Assembly (NCBI GenBank): GCA_003577315.1
Contig: QEVK01000010.1
Location: forward strand, 29,253 to 93,252
Direction: 5' to 3'
DNA length: 64,000 bases
DNA from: Hyphomicrobiales bacterium
Lineage (GTDB): Bacteria > Pseudomonadota > Alphaproteobacteria > Rhizobiales > Rhizobiaceae
In this document: positions 16,773-25,783 of the stretch, piece after piece
Position numbering within the stretch: position 1 is the first letter of the stretch
Layout: every line of letters starts with the position of its first letter
Position numbers and translations under genes: made by a program
The notes under the pieces: generated by a model
Database searches by the model: none
Told to the model about the DNA's origin: nothing
What the model saw: only the letters and a program-made list of their open reading frames with translations

Positions 16773-19043
16773 ATGCAGCACCACATCACGCGACGCGGCC
16801 TGCTGGCCGGAACCGCCGTCCTCGGCGCGGGAAGCCTCGGCCTGGGCATCCTTCCCGCCTTCGCGCAAACGGGCGCGGGCGACGCCGGCCGCACCAACCA
16901 CGCGCTTCTGGTGGCGGTGACCGCCTACCCCAACCTGCCGCCCAAGGCCAGCCTCGTCGGCCCCAACAACGACGCCTCGCTGGTGCGCCAGTTCCTGCTC
17001 GCCAACGCCCCGGTGCCGTTCGCGCCCGAGAACGTCACGGTGCTGGCCGACGGCATCGACAGCGCCGGCTCGCCGACGCGCACGGCCATCCGCGGCGCGC
17101 TCGACCGCCTCACCGGCAGCGTCAAGGCCGGCGACTTCGTCTATCTCCAGTTCTCCGGCCACGGCACCCAGCAGCCGGCCATCGACCCCTCGCTCGAGCC
17201 CGACGGCATGGACGAGTGCTTCCTGCCCGCCGACACCGGCATGTGGCAGGACCGCAGCAAGGGCATCCCCAACGCGCTGGTCGACAAGGAGATCCGCGAC
17301 CACCTGCAGGCGATCCGCGACAAGGGCGCCTTCATCTGGGCGGTGTTCGACTGCTGCCATTCCGGCACGATGACGCGCGCCGTCACCGACGGCGAGGAGA
17401 CCGAGCGCAAGATCGACTTCACCGATCTCGGCATCCCCGAGGCGGCGATGGCGGAAGCCGCCGCGCAAGCCGGCGGCGCCACGCGCGGCATGGACGAGGG
17501 CCAGCGCGAGAACTCGCTCGGCCTGACCACTCCCGAGCATGAGGGGGCCGCGCCGACCGGCGCCGAATCGATCGCGCCGGGCGGGCTGGTCGCCTTCTTC
17601 GCGGCGCAGAACACCGAGACCACGCCGGAGATGCCGCTGCCCAAGGGCGACCCCGAGGCGGCCAAGCTCGGCCTGTTCACCTTCACCCTGTTCTCCAAGA
17701 TCGCCGAGAACCCGGCCATGACCTACCGTCAGCTCGGCCAGGCCGTGCTTCAGGCCTATTCGGGCGACAACCGCATGCGCCCGACGCCGCTGTTCGAGGG
17801 CGACCTCGACCGGCAGGTGTTCGGCATGACCCCGGACGACCGCATCGCGCAATGGGCGATCAAGGTCGAGAACGGCGCGCTGGAGATTCCGGCCGGCCAG
17901 CTCCACCGGCTGTCGAAGGGTACCAGGCTCGCCATCCTGCCGTCGCCGGGCTCCACCCTCGAGGAGGCGGTCGGCTATGTCGAGGTGCAGGCGGCGAAGA
18001 ACCTGACCAGCCGCGTCGCGCCCGTCGCGCATGAGGGCCTGCCGGCGCTGGCCGTCGCCGACATCCCGGCCGGGGCCTGGGCGCGGCTGACCGAGCTCGC
18101 GCTCGGCTTCGAGCTTGTGGTGGCGCGACCGGGCGGCGAGGGCTTCGCGGCCGAGGCCGACCTGATCAACGCCGCGCTCGACAAGATCGTCGAGGAGAAG
18201 ACCGTGCCGGTGAACCTGCGCCTCGTCGGCGCCGACGAGGCCGCCGACCTCAAGCTCGCGGTGATGAGCGAGATGGATGTCGGCGTCATCGTCGCCGACC
18301 AGGCGCAGGACGCGGCCGCCGCCGCGGCCTCGCGCGCCAGCCTCTCCACCGAGCCGCGCGTGTGGCTCCTGCCGCCCTCGACGGAGCTTTCGCTGGAGGA
18401 GGGCCGCCGCTCGCCGTCGCTGCCGCTGGCCGGCGCCAGCGCCGAGGAGATCGCCGCCCGGCTCGGCGACGATCTGGTGCGCATCTTCCGCGCCACCAGC
18501 CTGTCGCGCCTTTCGGCGGCGTCGGAGTTCCGGCCGCAGGAGGTCGAGGTCGGCTTCAAGATCAGGCGCAGCGAGGCCGCCGACACCGAGCCGCTCAGGG
18601 CCGGCACCGTGCCCGTCGTCCACCCCGACGACGAGGTGCACATCGCCGCCAGGAACGCCTCGCCCAAGCCCGTCGACATCAACGTGCTCTATATCGGCAG
18701 CGACTACTCGATCAGCCACATGTATGCCGAGCGGCTGTCGAGCGGCAGCGAGATCGACCTGCCGCTGCTGGCCTTCACCGATTCGAGCTACGGCATCGAG
18801 CGCATGGTGGTGGTGCTGTCGGAGGCCCAACCGCAGACGCCGGTGGAGGACCTTTCCTTCCTCGAGCAGGTCGGCGTGCGCCAGGCCACCCGCAGCATCG
18901 GCGGCGGCGCAGCCTCCTTCGGCGACCTGCTGCGCGAGGTGGCGGCCGCGCCCGAGACGCGCGGGGCCGCGCGTCTGGGCGAGAAGTCCGGCGCCAAGGG
19001 CGCGGTGCTGATCTTCCCGCTGGAGACGACGCCGCGCGCCTGA
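16773..19043 (+). CDS. Tat-exported caspase-family (C14) peptidase with C-terminal DUF4384-like domain
   Basis: A 756-residue protein. The N-terminus ITRRGLLAGTAVLGAG is a twin-arginine signal, with cleavage after AFA likely. A caspase-fold peptidase domain follows (about residues 40-330) with the catalytic histidine in FSGHGTQ (about 130) and the cysteine in VFDCCHSG (about 195). The C-terminal half (about 590-700; RAGTVPVVHPDDEVHIAARN, then VLYIGSDYSISHMYAERLSSG) resembles the DUF4384 domains often joined to bacterial caspases. Bacterial caspases cleave after basic or acidic residues; this one's target is unknown. GGGAGAACC precedes the start. It heads a three-gene plus-strand unit of exported proteins. 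Confidence 0.88.
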   Translation: MQHHITRRGLLAGTAVLGAGSLGLGILPAFAQTGAGDAGRTNHALLVAVTAYPNLPPKASLVGPNNDASLVRQFLLANAPVPFAPENVTVLADGIDSAGSPTRTAIRGALDRLTGSVKAGDFVYLQFSGHGTQQPAIDPSLEPDGMDECFLPADTGMWQDRSKGIPNALVDKEIRDHLQAIRDKGAFIWAVFDCCHSGTMTRAVTDGEETERKIDFTDLGIPEAAMAEAAAQAGGATRGMDEGQRENSLGLTTPEHEGAAPTGAESIAPGGLVAFFAAQNTETTPEMPLPKGDPEAAKLGLFTFTLFSKIAENPAMTYRQLGQAVLQAYSGDNRMRPTPLFEGDLDRQVFGMTPDDRIAQWAIKVENGALEIPAGQLHRLSKGTRLAILPSPGSTLEEAVGYVEVQAAKNLTSRVAPVAHEGLPALAVADIPAGAWARLTELALGFELVVARPGGEGFAAEADLINAALDKIVEEKTVPVNLRLVGADEAADLKLAVMSEMDVGVIVADQAQDAAAAAASRASLSTEPRVWLLPPSTELSLEEGRRSPSLPLAGASAEEIAARLGDDLVRIFRATSLSRLSAASEFRPQEVEVGFKIRRSEAADTEPLRAGTVPVVHPDDEVHIAARNASPKPVDINVLYIGSDYSISHMYAERLSSGSEIDLPLLAFTDSSYGIERMVVVLSEAQPQTPVEDLSFLEQVGVRQATRSIGGGAASFGDLLREVAAAPETRGAARLGEKSGAKGAVLIFPLETTPRA

Positions 19044-19072
19044 GCCCTGCCCGACGGACGGAGAAACGCGCC

Positions 19073-22000
19073 ATGGGCCAGCCGAAACAACGTCGCGGCG
19101 CGGGGCGGGCCAGCCTTGCTGCGCGCGCCTTCCTGCGGCTCGCCGCCGTCGCCGCCCTCGCGGCGGCGGCCACCCTTTCGGCGCGGGCGCAGCCGGCCGG
19201 CGAGCCGCCCCCGCACCACCTCACCCTCGACAGCGGCGGCCATCGCGCCTTCGTCAACGACATCGCCTTCTCGCCCGACGGCGAGCTGCTGGTCTCGGCC
19301 TCGGACGACAAGACCGTCCGCGTCTGGGACTGGCGGGCGGGCGTGACGCTGCGCACCCTGCGCCACCAGATCGGCGACGGCAACGAGGGCAAGGTGTTCG
19401 CGCTCGCCGTCTCGCCCGACGGCGGCACGGTCGCTACCGGCGGCTATTTCGGGCCGGGCATCGGCGACACCCCGCCCTATGGCGACATCCGCCTGTTCGA
19501 CCTCAAGACCGGCCGCATCCGGGCGGTGCTGAAGGGGCTGGAGCAGGCCGTGCTCGACATCGCGTTCTCGCCCGACGGCACTTTGCTGGCCGCCGGCGGC
19601 GACGACGGTTTTGTCCGCGTGTGGCGGCGCGACGAAGCGGACGACACCGGCTGGGCCTTCCACGGCGCGCTCGACGCCGATTCCTGGCGCATCCGCGACG
19701 TCGCCTTCGCGCTGGGCGGGCAGCGCCTCGCCGTCGCCACCGCCGACAACGGCGCGCGGCTCTACGACATGGCGCAGGGCACGGAGATCGCCATGCCCGA
19801 GGCCGAGGCGCTGCGCGATTCGCGGCTGTCCGCGCTCGCCGTGTCGCCGGACGGCGAGACCTTCGCCACCGGCGACGACGAGGGCGCGATCCACCTGTGG
19901 CGGGCGAAGGACGGCAGCCTCGCCGCAACGCTTCCCGCGCGCGGCCACCGCATCGGCGCGCTCGCCTTCACGGGCGACGGCGCGCGGCTCGTCGCGAGCT
20001 GCGGCTATCGCTGCGACGGCGACATGGCGGTCGCGGTCTTCTCGCTCGCCGAGCCCGACGCCCCGCCGCTCTCCTATGCCGGCCACGACAACACCGTCTA
20101 TGCCGCCGCCGCCGCCCCCGAAGGGCTGGTGGCGACGGCCGGCGGCGAGCGCCACGAGATCCATGTCTGGAACCCGGCGACGGGCGAGGCCAGCCGCGTC
20201 ATGCGCGGCACCGGCGCGCCGGTGACGGCGGTGGGCGTCGCGGCCGACGGCGGCGTGGTCGCCTGGGGCACGCAGAACCCCTGCCCCGGCGAGGACGCAT
20301 GCCCAGACCGGATGGGCGCGCTCGAGGCCGAGTTCCTGCTGCCGACGCCCGACCGCGGCTTCGAGAGCCCGGCCCCGTTCGACGACAGCGGCGAGAGCTT
20401 CCGCCGGGCGGTGATCGCGGAGGGCGAGTGGGCGCTTCGCTATGCCGAGGGCGGCGAGAACCGGCTGCCCAACGCGGTGCTGGAGATCCTGCGCGGGGGC
20501 GAGCCCCTCCACCGCATCGAGAACGACGCCACCAACGGCTACCTCCACGGCGCGTATACGCTGCTGTCCGACGAACGCCATCTCGTCACCGGCGGCAGCG
20601 ACGGCACGCTGATCGCCTACGAGCGCGAGAGCGGCCGCTTCGCCGGCGAGTTCCCCGGCGGCCACTCCGGCGCGGTGACGGCGATGGCCGAGGCGCCGGA
20701 AGCGCATCTGCTCGTCACCGGCGGGGCGGACCAGACCGTGCGGCTGTGGAACCTTCAGACGAAGGCGCTGGTCGCCAGCCTGTTCGCCGCGGGCGAGGAC
20801 TGGATCGTGTGGACGCCGCAGGGCTATTTCTACTCCTCGCCCAACGGCGACGCGCTGGTCGGCTGGCACATCAACCAGGGCCAGGACAGGGAGGGCCGCT
20901 ACATCAAGGCGCGGCAGCTGCGCCAGCACCTGAACAGCCCCGAGATCGTGCGCCGCGCCATCATCACCGGCGACGCCGCCGGTGCCGCGCGCGAGCTGCG
21001 CGGCACCGACAGGCAGCTCGAGCAGCTTCTTGAACGCAAGCCGCCCGAATTCGAGGCGCGCGTGGTCGAGACCGACCCGCCGGCGGCGGAAGGCTACGTC
21101 GCGGTCGAGATCGTCGGCGCCGACGAGGCGGGCGCGGACGTCGCGGCCTTCTCTGTGCTCGCCAACGACCGCCGCATCGCCGACGTCGCCCCGCGCACGG
21201 CCGGCGACGGCCGCATCGTCATCGAGGTGCCGGTGGGCGAGGGCGAGAACGAGATCCTCATCAGCGGCGTCAACGAGTTCGGCTACGTCACCGAGCGCGG
21301 CGTGCGGGCGCTGGCGAAGAAGACGGCGGCGGAGAAGCCGAAGGGCAAGCTCTACGTCGTCGCCGTCGGCATCAACGACTATCCGCACCTGCCCAGCGAT
21401 TGCGGCGGCCGCTCCTGCGACCTGCGCTTTCCCGTGGCCGACGCCGCCGAGTTCCTGCGCGTGGTGGCCGAGCGCACCGCGCCGCTCCACGCGGAAATGG
21501 AGGCGCTGCTGCTCGTCAACCGCGACGCGCTGGAGGAGGACACGGTCCGCGCCGGCGACATCGCCCGCATCGTCGACGACGAGCGCATCATCGAGCCGGA
21601 GGCGCGCAACGTTCGCGACGAGATCATCGACTTCCTCGACCTGCCCGGCCCCGACGACACCACCATCGTCTTCATCGCCGGCCACGGCATCAATGTCGAC
21701 GAGGACTACTACGTGGTGCCGACCGACGCGCGCAAGCAGGACGGCGACCGCTGGCGGCGCTCCTCGCTGGTCGCGTGGTCCGACATCCACGAGGCGATCG
21801 AGCGCGCCAGGGGCCGCCGCTTCATGCTGCTCGACACCTGCCACGCCGCCGGCGCCTTCAACGCCAAGCTGGAGAAGGAGGCGGCCGACGCGCGCATCGT
21901 CGTGCTGGCGGCCACCGCCGCCAACAACACCGCCGCCGAGCTCGGCGAGCTCGGCCACGGCGCCTTCACATACTCGGTGCTCGAGGGCCTGCGCGGGGCG

Positions 22001-22141
22001 GCCAACACCGGCGGCGACGGCGTGCGCATCCTGGGCCTGTCCGACTATGTCGACCGCGAGGTGCGGCGGCTGACGGCCGAGCGCCAGCAGCCCTTCTACC
22101 ACCTGCCGCGCACCGAGAATTTCCTGGTGGCGCGGCCGTGA
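19073..22141 (+). CDS. WD40-repeat protein fused to a C-terminal caspase domain, exported
   Basis: A 1022-residue protein with a Sec-type signal peptide (hydrophobic LAAVAALAAAATLSARAQ). WD40 repeats (about residues 50-590) are recognisable from recurring AFSPDGxLLVSASDD and VRVWD/VRLWN motifs and should form one or two propellers. A linker then leads to a caspase domain (about 757-1010) starting KLYVVAVGINDYPHLP, with catalytic histidine in IAGHGIN and cysteine in LLDTCHAAGAF. It follows the first caspase gene by 29 bases with GGAGA at the right distance, so the two should be co-expressed. WD40-caspase fusions exist elsewhere; pairing with a second caspase and a Memo-CapA protein is the unusual point. 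Confidence 0.9.
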   Translation: MGQPKQRRGAGRASLAARAFLRLAAVAALAAAATLSARAQPAGEPPPHHLTLDSGGHRAFVNDIAFSPDGELLVSASDDKTVRVWDWRAGVTLRTLRHQIGDGNEGKVFALAVSPDGGTVATGGYFGPGIGDTPPYGDIRLFDLKTGRIRAVLKGLEQAVLDIAFSPDGTLLAAGGDDGFVRVWRRDEADDTGWAFHGALDADSWRIRDVAFALGGQRLAVATADNGARLYDMAQGTEIAMPEAEALRDSRLSALAVSPDGETFATGDDEGAIHLWRAKDGSLAATLPARGHRIGALAFTGDGARLVASCGYRCDGDMAVAVFSLAEPDAPPLSYAGHDNTVYAAAAAPEGLVATAGGERHEIHVWNPATGEASRVMRGTGAPVTAVGVAADGGVVAWGTQNPCPGEDACPDRMGALEAEFLLPTPDRGFESPAPFDDSGESFRRAVIAEGEWALRYAEGGENRLPNAVLEILRGGEPLHRIENDATNGYLHGAYTLLSDERHLVTGGSDGTLIAYERESGRFAGEFPGGHSGAVTAMAEAPEAHLLVTGGADQTVRLWNLQTKALVASLFAAGEDWIVWTPQGYFYSSPNGDALVGWHINQGQDREGRYIKARQLRQHLNSPEIVRRAIITGDAAGAARELRGTDRQLEQLLERKPPEFEARVVETDPPAAEGYVAVEIVGADEAGADVAAFSVLANDRRIADVAPRTAGDGRIVIEVPVGEGENEILISGVNEFGYVTERGVRALAKKTAAEKPKGKLYVVAVGINDYPHLPSDCGGRSCDLRFPVADAAEFLRVVAERTAPLHAEMEALLLVNRDALEEDTVRAGDIARIVDDERIIEPEARNVRDEIIDFLDLPGPDDTTIVFIAGHGINVDEDYYVVPTDARKQDGDRWRRSSLVAWSDIHEAIERARGRRFMLLDTCHAAGAFNAKLEKEAADARIVVLAATAANNTAAELGELGHGAFTYSVLEGLRGAANTGGDGVRILGLSDYVDREVRRLTAERQQPFYHLPRTENFLVARP

Positions 22142-22146
22142 GGGGG

Positions 22147-23931
22147 ATGGGCGTCTTCCTGCGAGGCAAGTGCCGCCCCTCATCCGCCCTTCGGGCACCT
22201 TCTCCCCGTAGACGGGGGGAAGGGAAAGCGGCAACGTCGCGGTCATCTCTCCGACGAATCCGGCTCGTCGTCGCGGCGCTTCTTCTCCTGGCAGCCGCGC
22301 CGGCCTTCGCCGCCGCCTGCCCGGAGGAGGGCGCGCGCTATCCGGCGTTCTATCCCGGCCCGGCGCTGTTCGAGAGTGCCATCGCGGCCGAGGAAGCCCA
22401 TCCGCCCTCGCCGGTCAGGCTGTCGGGCATCGTCATGCCGCACCATCTCGTGGTGCCGCGGCTGATCGCGCGCGGTTTCCGCGCCGCCTCCGGCTTCGAC
22501 TACGACCGCGTGATCCTGCTCGCGCCCGACCACTTCTTCCGCCTCGGCAACGCTGCCTTCGCCACCACCCGCCACGGCTTCGACACCGTGCTCGGCCCGG
22601 TCGACATCGACGCCGACGCGGTCGGGGGCCTGCTCGCCCGGGGCGCGGCCGCCTCCTGCCTGTTTTCCGACGACCATGGGGTGCGCGCGCTGCTGCCCTT
22701 CCTGCGCCACGCCCTGCCGCAGGCGAAGCTGGTGCCGGTGGCGATCTCGGTGCGCTCGAAGGCCGAGGACTGGCGGCGGCTCGCCGCCCTGCTCGCCCCG
22801 CTCGCCGGGGAAAAAACGCTGATCGTGCAATCGACCGATTTCTCGCACTATCACCCGCACGGCCGCGCCCGGCAGTTCGACCAGCACGTGCTCAACCTGC
22901 TCGCCGAGGGCGACCCGGAAAAGCTCGCGCGCCTCGACCAGCCCGACCATCTCGATTCGCTCGGCAGCCTGCAGGTCAACATGATGCTCCAGCGCGAGGT
23001 CTATGGTGCCACCCCGGCGGTGCTGGCCTCGGAGAACCAGCAGCAGCACACCAGGGCGCGCCTGGCCGAGACCACCAGCTACATGCTGATCGCCTTCGGC
23101 CGCTTCGGGCCGGCGGACGCGCCGCACGAGCCGGAGGCGGAGGTCTACTACCTTGCCGGCGACGCCCATTTCGGCCGCGCCGTCACGCGGGCGCTGACCG
23201 ACGCCGACGCGGCCGAGCGGGTGGCGCAAGCCGTGCTGTCGCGCACCAGGGGGCGGCCGCTGATCCTCAACCTCGAAGGGGTGATCCTGCCCAACGTGCC
23301 CGAAGCGCTGCCGCACATGACCATCGCCATGCCGCAGGAGCTGGCGATCCCGTGGCTGAAGCGGCTCAACGTCGCGGCCGTGGGGCTCGCCAACAACCAC
23401 GCCATGGACCTCGGGCCGGCGGGGCTCGAGGAGACGAAGGCCGCGCTCGACGCCGCCGGCATCCCCCGCTTCGGGCAGGGCGAGCGCGTCGACGTCGGCG
23501 GGCTCGCCGTGGTCGGGCTGACCGACCTCGATTCCAGCGGCCCGCCCTATACCGGCCTGATCGGCCCGGATCTCCTCGACCGGCTGACCGTCGAGGACGC
23601 GACGCGGCCGGCGGTCGCCTTCGTCCACTGGGGCCGCGAGTACGAGACGCTACCGTCGGCGCGCGAGACGGCGCTGGCCGAGGAGATGCGGCTGCGCGGC
23701 GTCGCCGTCATCGCCGGCGCGCATCCGCACCTGGCCGACGGCCGGCTCGCCACGCTGGGCGGCGGCGAGACGCTGATGGCCTATTCGCTCGGAAACTTCC
23801 TGTTCGACCAGACCGCCGCCACCGCGTCAGGGACGCTTCTGGAGCTGCGCGTCTTCGCGCAGGGCACCGTGTTCGCCCGGCTGGTCGAGCTGCCCAACCT
23901 GTTCGACCTCGCAAGGCCCGGCGCCCGCTGA
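22147..23931 (+). CDS. Exported fusion of a Memo-like (AmmeMemoRadiSam B) domain and a CapA-like phosphoesterase domain
   Basis: A 594-residue protein. After a basic leader and a hydrophobic signal segment (LVVAALLLLAAAPAFA), residues of about 95-310 match the Memo fold: MPHHLVVPRLIARG, VILLAPDHFFR, LGPVDID, LLPFLRHALP and QSTDFSHYHPHG supply the metal-type histidines. From about 334 a CapA/PgsA-type metallophosphatase-like domain follows (LAGDAHFGRAV, NLEGVILPN, GLANNHAMDLG, FVHWGREYETLP, AGAHPHL, YSLGNFLFDQ). The only in-frame start, at 22147, lies five bases past the preceding stop, and the first 30 codons are repeat DNA. It is the third gene of the caspase unit. Confidence 0.83.
   Translation: MGVFLRGKCRPSSALRAPSPRRRGEGKAATSRSSLRRIRLVVAALLLLAAAPAFAAACPEEGARYPAFYPGPALFESAIAAEEAHPPSPVRLSGIVMPHHLVVPRLIARGFRAASGFDYDRVILLAPDHFFRLGNAAFATTRHGFDTVLGPVDIDADAVGGLLARGAAASCLFSDDHGVRALLPFLRHALPQAKLVPVAISVRSKAEDWRRLAALLAPLAGEKTLIVQSTDFSHYHPHGRARQFDQHVLNLLAEGDPEKLARLDQPDHLDSLGSLQVNMMLQREVYGATPAVLASENQQQHTRARLAETTSYMLIAFGRFGPADAPHEPEAEVYYLAGDAHFGRAVTRALTDADAAERVAQAVLSRTRGRPLILNLEGVILPNVPEALPHMTIAMPQELAIPWLKRLNVAAVGLANNHAMDLGPAGLEETKAALDAAGIPRFGQGERVDVGGLAVVGLTDLDSSGPPYTGLIGPDLLDRLTVEDATRPAVAFVHWGREYETLPSARETALAEEMRLRGVAVIAGAHPHLADGRLATLGGGETLMAYSLGNFLFDQTAATASGTLLELRVFAQGTVFARLVELPNLFDLARPGAR
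22171..22233. repeat. Rhizobial-type palindromic repeat overlapping the Memo-CapA leader
   Basis: Terminal inverted arms TGCCGC and GCGGCA enclose CCTCATCCGCCCTTCGGGCA and a hairpin CCTTCTCCCCGT/ACGGGGGGAAGG. This is the typical form of a repeat scattered between genes in rhizobia. Here it is translated as part of the N-terminus of the Memo-CapA protein, before the signal peptide. Confidence 0.7.
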
Positions 23932-24399
23932 ACGCGGGGCCTGGTGCGAGATGAGGCTTGTCGGAGATGCCGCCGGGAGCGAAACCGCAGAGGCTGTCGT
24001 CAGCACATGGCAAGGAAGACCGAAGCGGAAATGGAGACGACCCGGAAGCGGGATCGCAAGCACGCCAGAACGAAACGCGCCATGCACGGGAAACCTGCGG
24101 GACAGGCATCGGTTATGACGGAGCCTGAAATCGATGTATAAGATATTGATTTTATTATGATTATGGAGAAGAGTTTGGACCTCAGCTCAAACTCTTCGAC
24201 AGGAGCGCGACTGCGCGACCGTCCGAAAGGACGCCCCCCGCGGAGGCGTCGAGCGAAGCGAAGCTGCCGTGAGCGAAGTAATGGCGGAGAGGATGTCAGG
24301 AAGGTATCCCGATACCTTGCGGCGTTGAGGCTGGGGGTCTCGGCGGACCAAGCTAAGGACTAAGCTAGGGGTCGCCCGACCATTCTCGACCTCTTGGCT
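23932..24399. other. Non-coding stretch at the left side of the integrative element
   Basis: No convincing gene. It holds an AT-rich spot (24134-24165), a hairpin with 10-bp arms GAAGAGTTTG/CAAACTCTTC (24168-24197) and a perfect 18-bp palindrome AAGGTATC-CC-GATACCTT (24301-24318). The base composition change suggests that the element boundary lies here. The loop of the hairpin includes TTTGGACCT, which also occurs near the integrase at 36474-36482, but this is too short to call an attachment site. Confidence 0.5.
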
Positions 24400-24921
24400 T
24401 CACAAGGTGTCGTCATCTAGCTCCCTGACTAGCTGGCCGATCCTCTGTATCAGTGCCTGCTGAGTGTTGGCGGCGGCGAGCATCCTGCCTTCCGCTGTTG
24501 CCTCATCGGGCGACGAACCTACGTCATATACTTGGTCGCGAAGCTGGTCCGCTAGGTTGCGCACCTCGTCATCGCGAACGCGGCTCGCGAACAGCATGGT
24601 GTCAGTGTTTGCCCGAAGCTGCTGATCCGATAGATCGTCGTTGAACTGTTGGCGCTGCCACTTACCTGACGTCCGATAAGCTGACACGTCTTGAAAGTGC
24701 ATCGCTCCGGCCGAGCGAATGAGCCGCTGTGTGGCATCCTGAAGCGCCAGCAGCGTCTCGCGCTGAAAGTCGTTGCGACGGACAAGGAGGCGTTCACGCC
24801 GTTCATCCTGTCGCCTGACGCGCTCGCGTTCCGACGCTCGTTGGTCCGCCAGCCAACCGGCAAGGATCGTCAGCGCCCCTCCCGCCAACAGCGTGATTGT
24901 AGTCGAGAGCCATTCTGGCAT
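24400..24921 (-). CDS. Hypothetical protein with one N-terminal membrane helix
   Basis: A 173-residue protein not matched to a known family. Residues of about 5-25 (TTITLLAGGALTILAGWLA) form one hydrophobic helix, followed by a strongly charged, probably coiled-coil segment rich in arginine and glutamate, then a mixed helical region. The ATG sits at 24921. The nearest gene downstream on its strand is far, so it is monocistronic and located at the element's left end, a usual place for accessory cargo. Membrane-anchored helical proteins of this kind are common in islands; no defence or toxin motif is visible. Confidence 0.7.
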   Translation of the reverse strand: MPEWLSTTITLLAGGALTILAGWLADQRASERERVRRQDERRERLLVRRNDFQRETLLALQDATQRLIRSAGAMHFQDVSAYRTSGKWQRQQFNDDLSDQQLRANTDTMLFASRVRDDEVRNLADQLRDQVYDVGSSPDEATAEGRMLAAANTQQALIQRIGQLVRELDDDTL

Positions 24922-25095
24922 GCGTCCCTCACCCGATGGATCAAGTATATCAGAATAAGCAGGCGAGGAACAGCGTCTGACCTTGCCTTAACCTGTCGGT
25001 ACCTCCAAGCCTCTGAGGCGACTACACTTCCCGACCAACAAGAGCGTCCCTGTCCCGGCGCGCAACCCCGCGCGCGGATCAGCAGGGAGAACATA

Positions 25096-25314
25096 ATGAG
25101 GATGATTCCTTGGAGCCCCATCGCCCGGCGCTCGACCGACGACCCGGCCGTGGAGGAGAAGCTGCTCGGCCTGTCACTACGTGACTGCTGCAACTACGCC
25201 GCCTACTGCGCCGCCGAGAACCGGCCGCGCGACTTGGCCTCGTTCGCCGAGTGGGAAGCGCAACGCCTGCCCGGCCGTGGTGCCAACCCCGTGATGACGA
25301 GGCCCGTGGCATGA
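25096..25314 (+). CDS. Small hypothetical protein
   Basis: A 72-residue protein of unknown function; the sequence LLGLSLRDCCNYAAYCAAENRPRDL is followed by a short charged tail. AGGGAGAACATA precedes the ATG. Its stop overlaps the start of the next gene as ATGA, so the pair is translationally coupled, which supports both being real. No domain was recognised. Confidence 0.6.
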   Translation: MRMIPWSPIARRSTDDPAVEEKLLGLSLRDCCNYAAYCAAENRPRDLASFAEWEAQRLPGRGANPVMTRPVA

Positions 25315-25526
25315 CCGTCAGCGCCATCCCGCGCCCGAGGGACGTTCCCGTGAGGGTGCCCGTCGACCACATCGGCATCGGCAAGATGTGGGCCTACCTC
25401 GGCCTGCCCCGAGAGGTAGCGGTCGAGTGGGCCAAGGAGGACTTCGACTCGCACGGTGCGCTCAGGGTCATCGCCGCCTACGACGAAGCCACCTTCGACA
25501 TCCTCGAAGCGGCGCTCGACGGGTAG
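25311..25526 (+). CDS. Small hypothetical protein
   Basis: A 71-residue protein of unknown function, coupled to the preceding gene by an ATGA overlap. The C-terminal half (AVEWAKEDFDSHGALRVIAAYDEATFDILEAAL) is acidic and probably helical. An intrinsic-terminator-like hairpin follows 37 bases after the stop, closing a two-gene unit. Confidence 0.6.
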   Translation: MTVSAIPRPRDVPVRVPVDHIGIGKMWAYLGLPREVAVEWAKEDFDSHGALRVIAAYDEATFDILEAALDG

Positions 25527-25562
25527 ACCCTGCAGGGTCTGCAGGCCACCATCGCGACCACG

Positions 25563-25588
25563 GAGGCCCGGAGCGATCCGGGCCTCTT
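25563..25588 (+). terminator. Terminator-like hairpin after the two small genes
   Basis: Perfect 9-bp arms GAGGCCCGG/CCGGGCCTC with a six-base loop, followed by TT. The T-run is short, so termination may be partial. Confidence 0.5.
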
Positions 25589-25621
25589 GCCGTTCCAGCC
25601 GCCACAGGGCCGCACGGTCGG

Positions 25622-25671
25622 CCGTATCGCTACCGCAGGGCGATGCGAGTCCGGCTGGCGTTGCGATACGG
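25622..25671. repeat. Element-specific inverted repeat, copy a
   Basis: Arms CCGTATCGC and GCGATACGG separated by 32 bases. The same GTATCG...CGATAC design occurs at 26394-26437 and 35133-35179 in non-coding parts of the element. Function unknown. Confidence 0.4.
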
Positions 25672-25783
25672 GGAGGGACAGAGGTCGCTAACCATCATGT
25701 TGCGGCGGTGGTTATTGCGCTCGCTAAAGGCGGGCGGATAAGCGTGTTGCGGTCATCGGCAACACGAACACGGAGTATCCCCG

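Noticed and set aside
18788..22246. An 1152-codon open frame antisense to the WD40-caspase gene
   Set aside because: Composition is arginine/alanine/glycine/histidine-rich shadow coding with no motifs. The sense frame has a signal peptide, WD40 repeats and an intact caspase dyad.
23944..24363. Two short open frames (about 65 and 68 codons) left of the element
   Set aside because: They are rich in arginine and lysine from GC-rich hairpin DNA, lack ribosome-binding sites and have no family resemblance.
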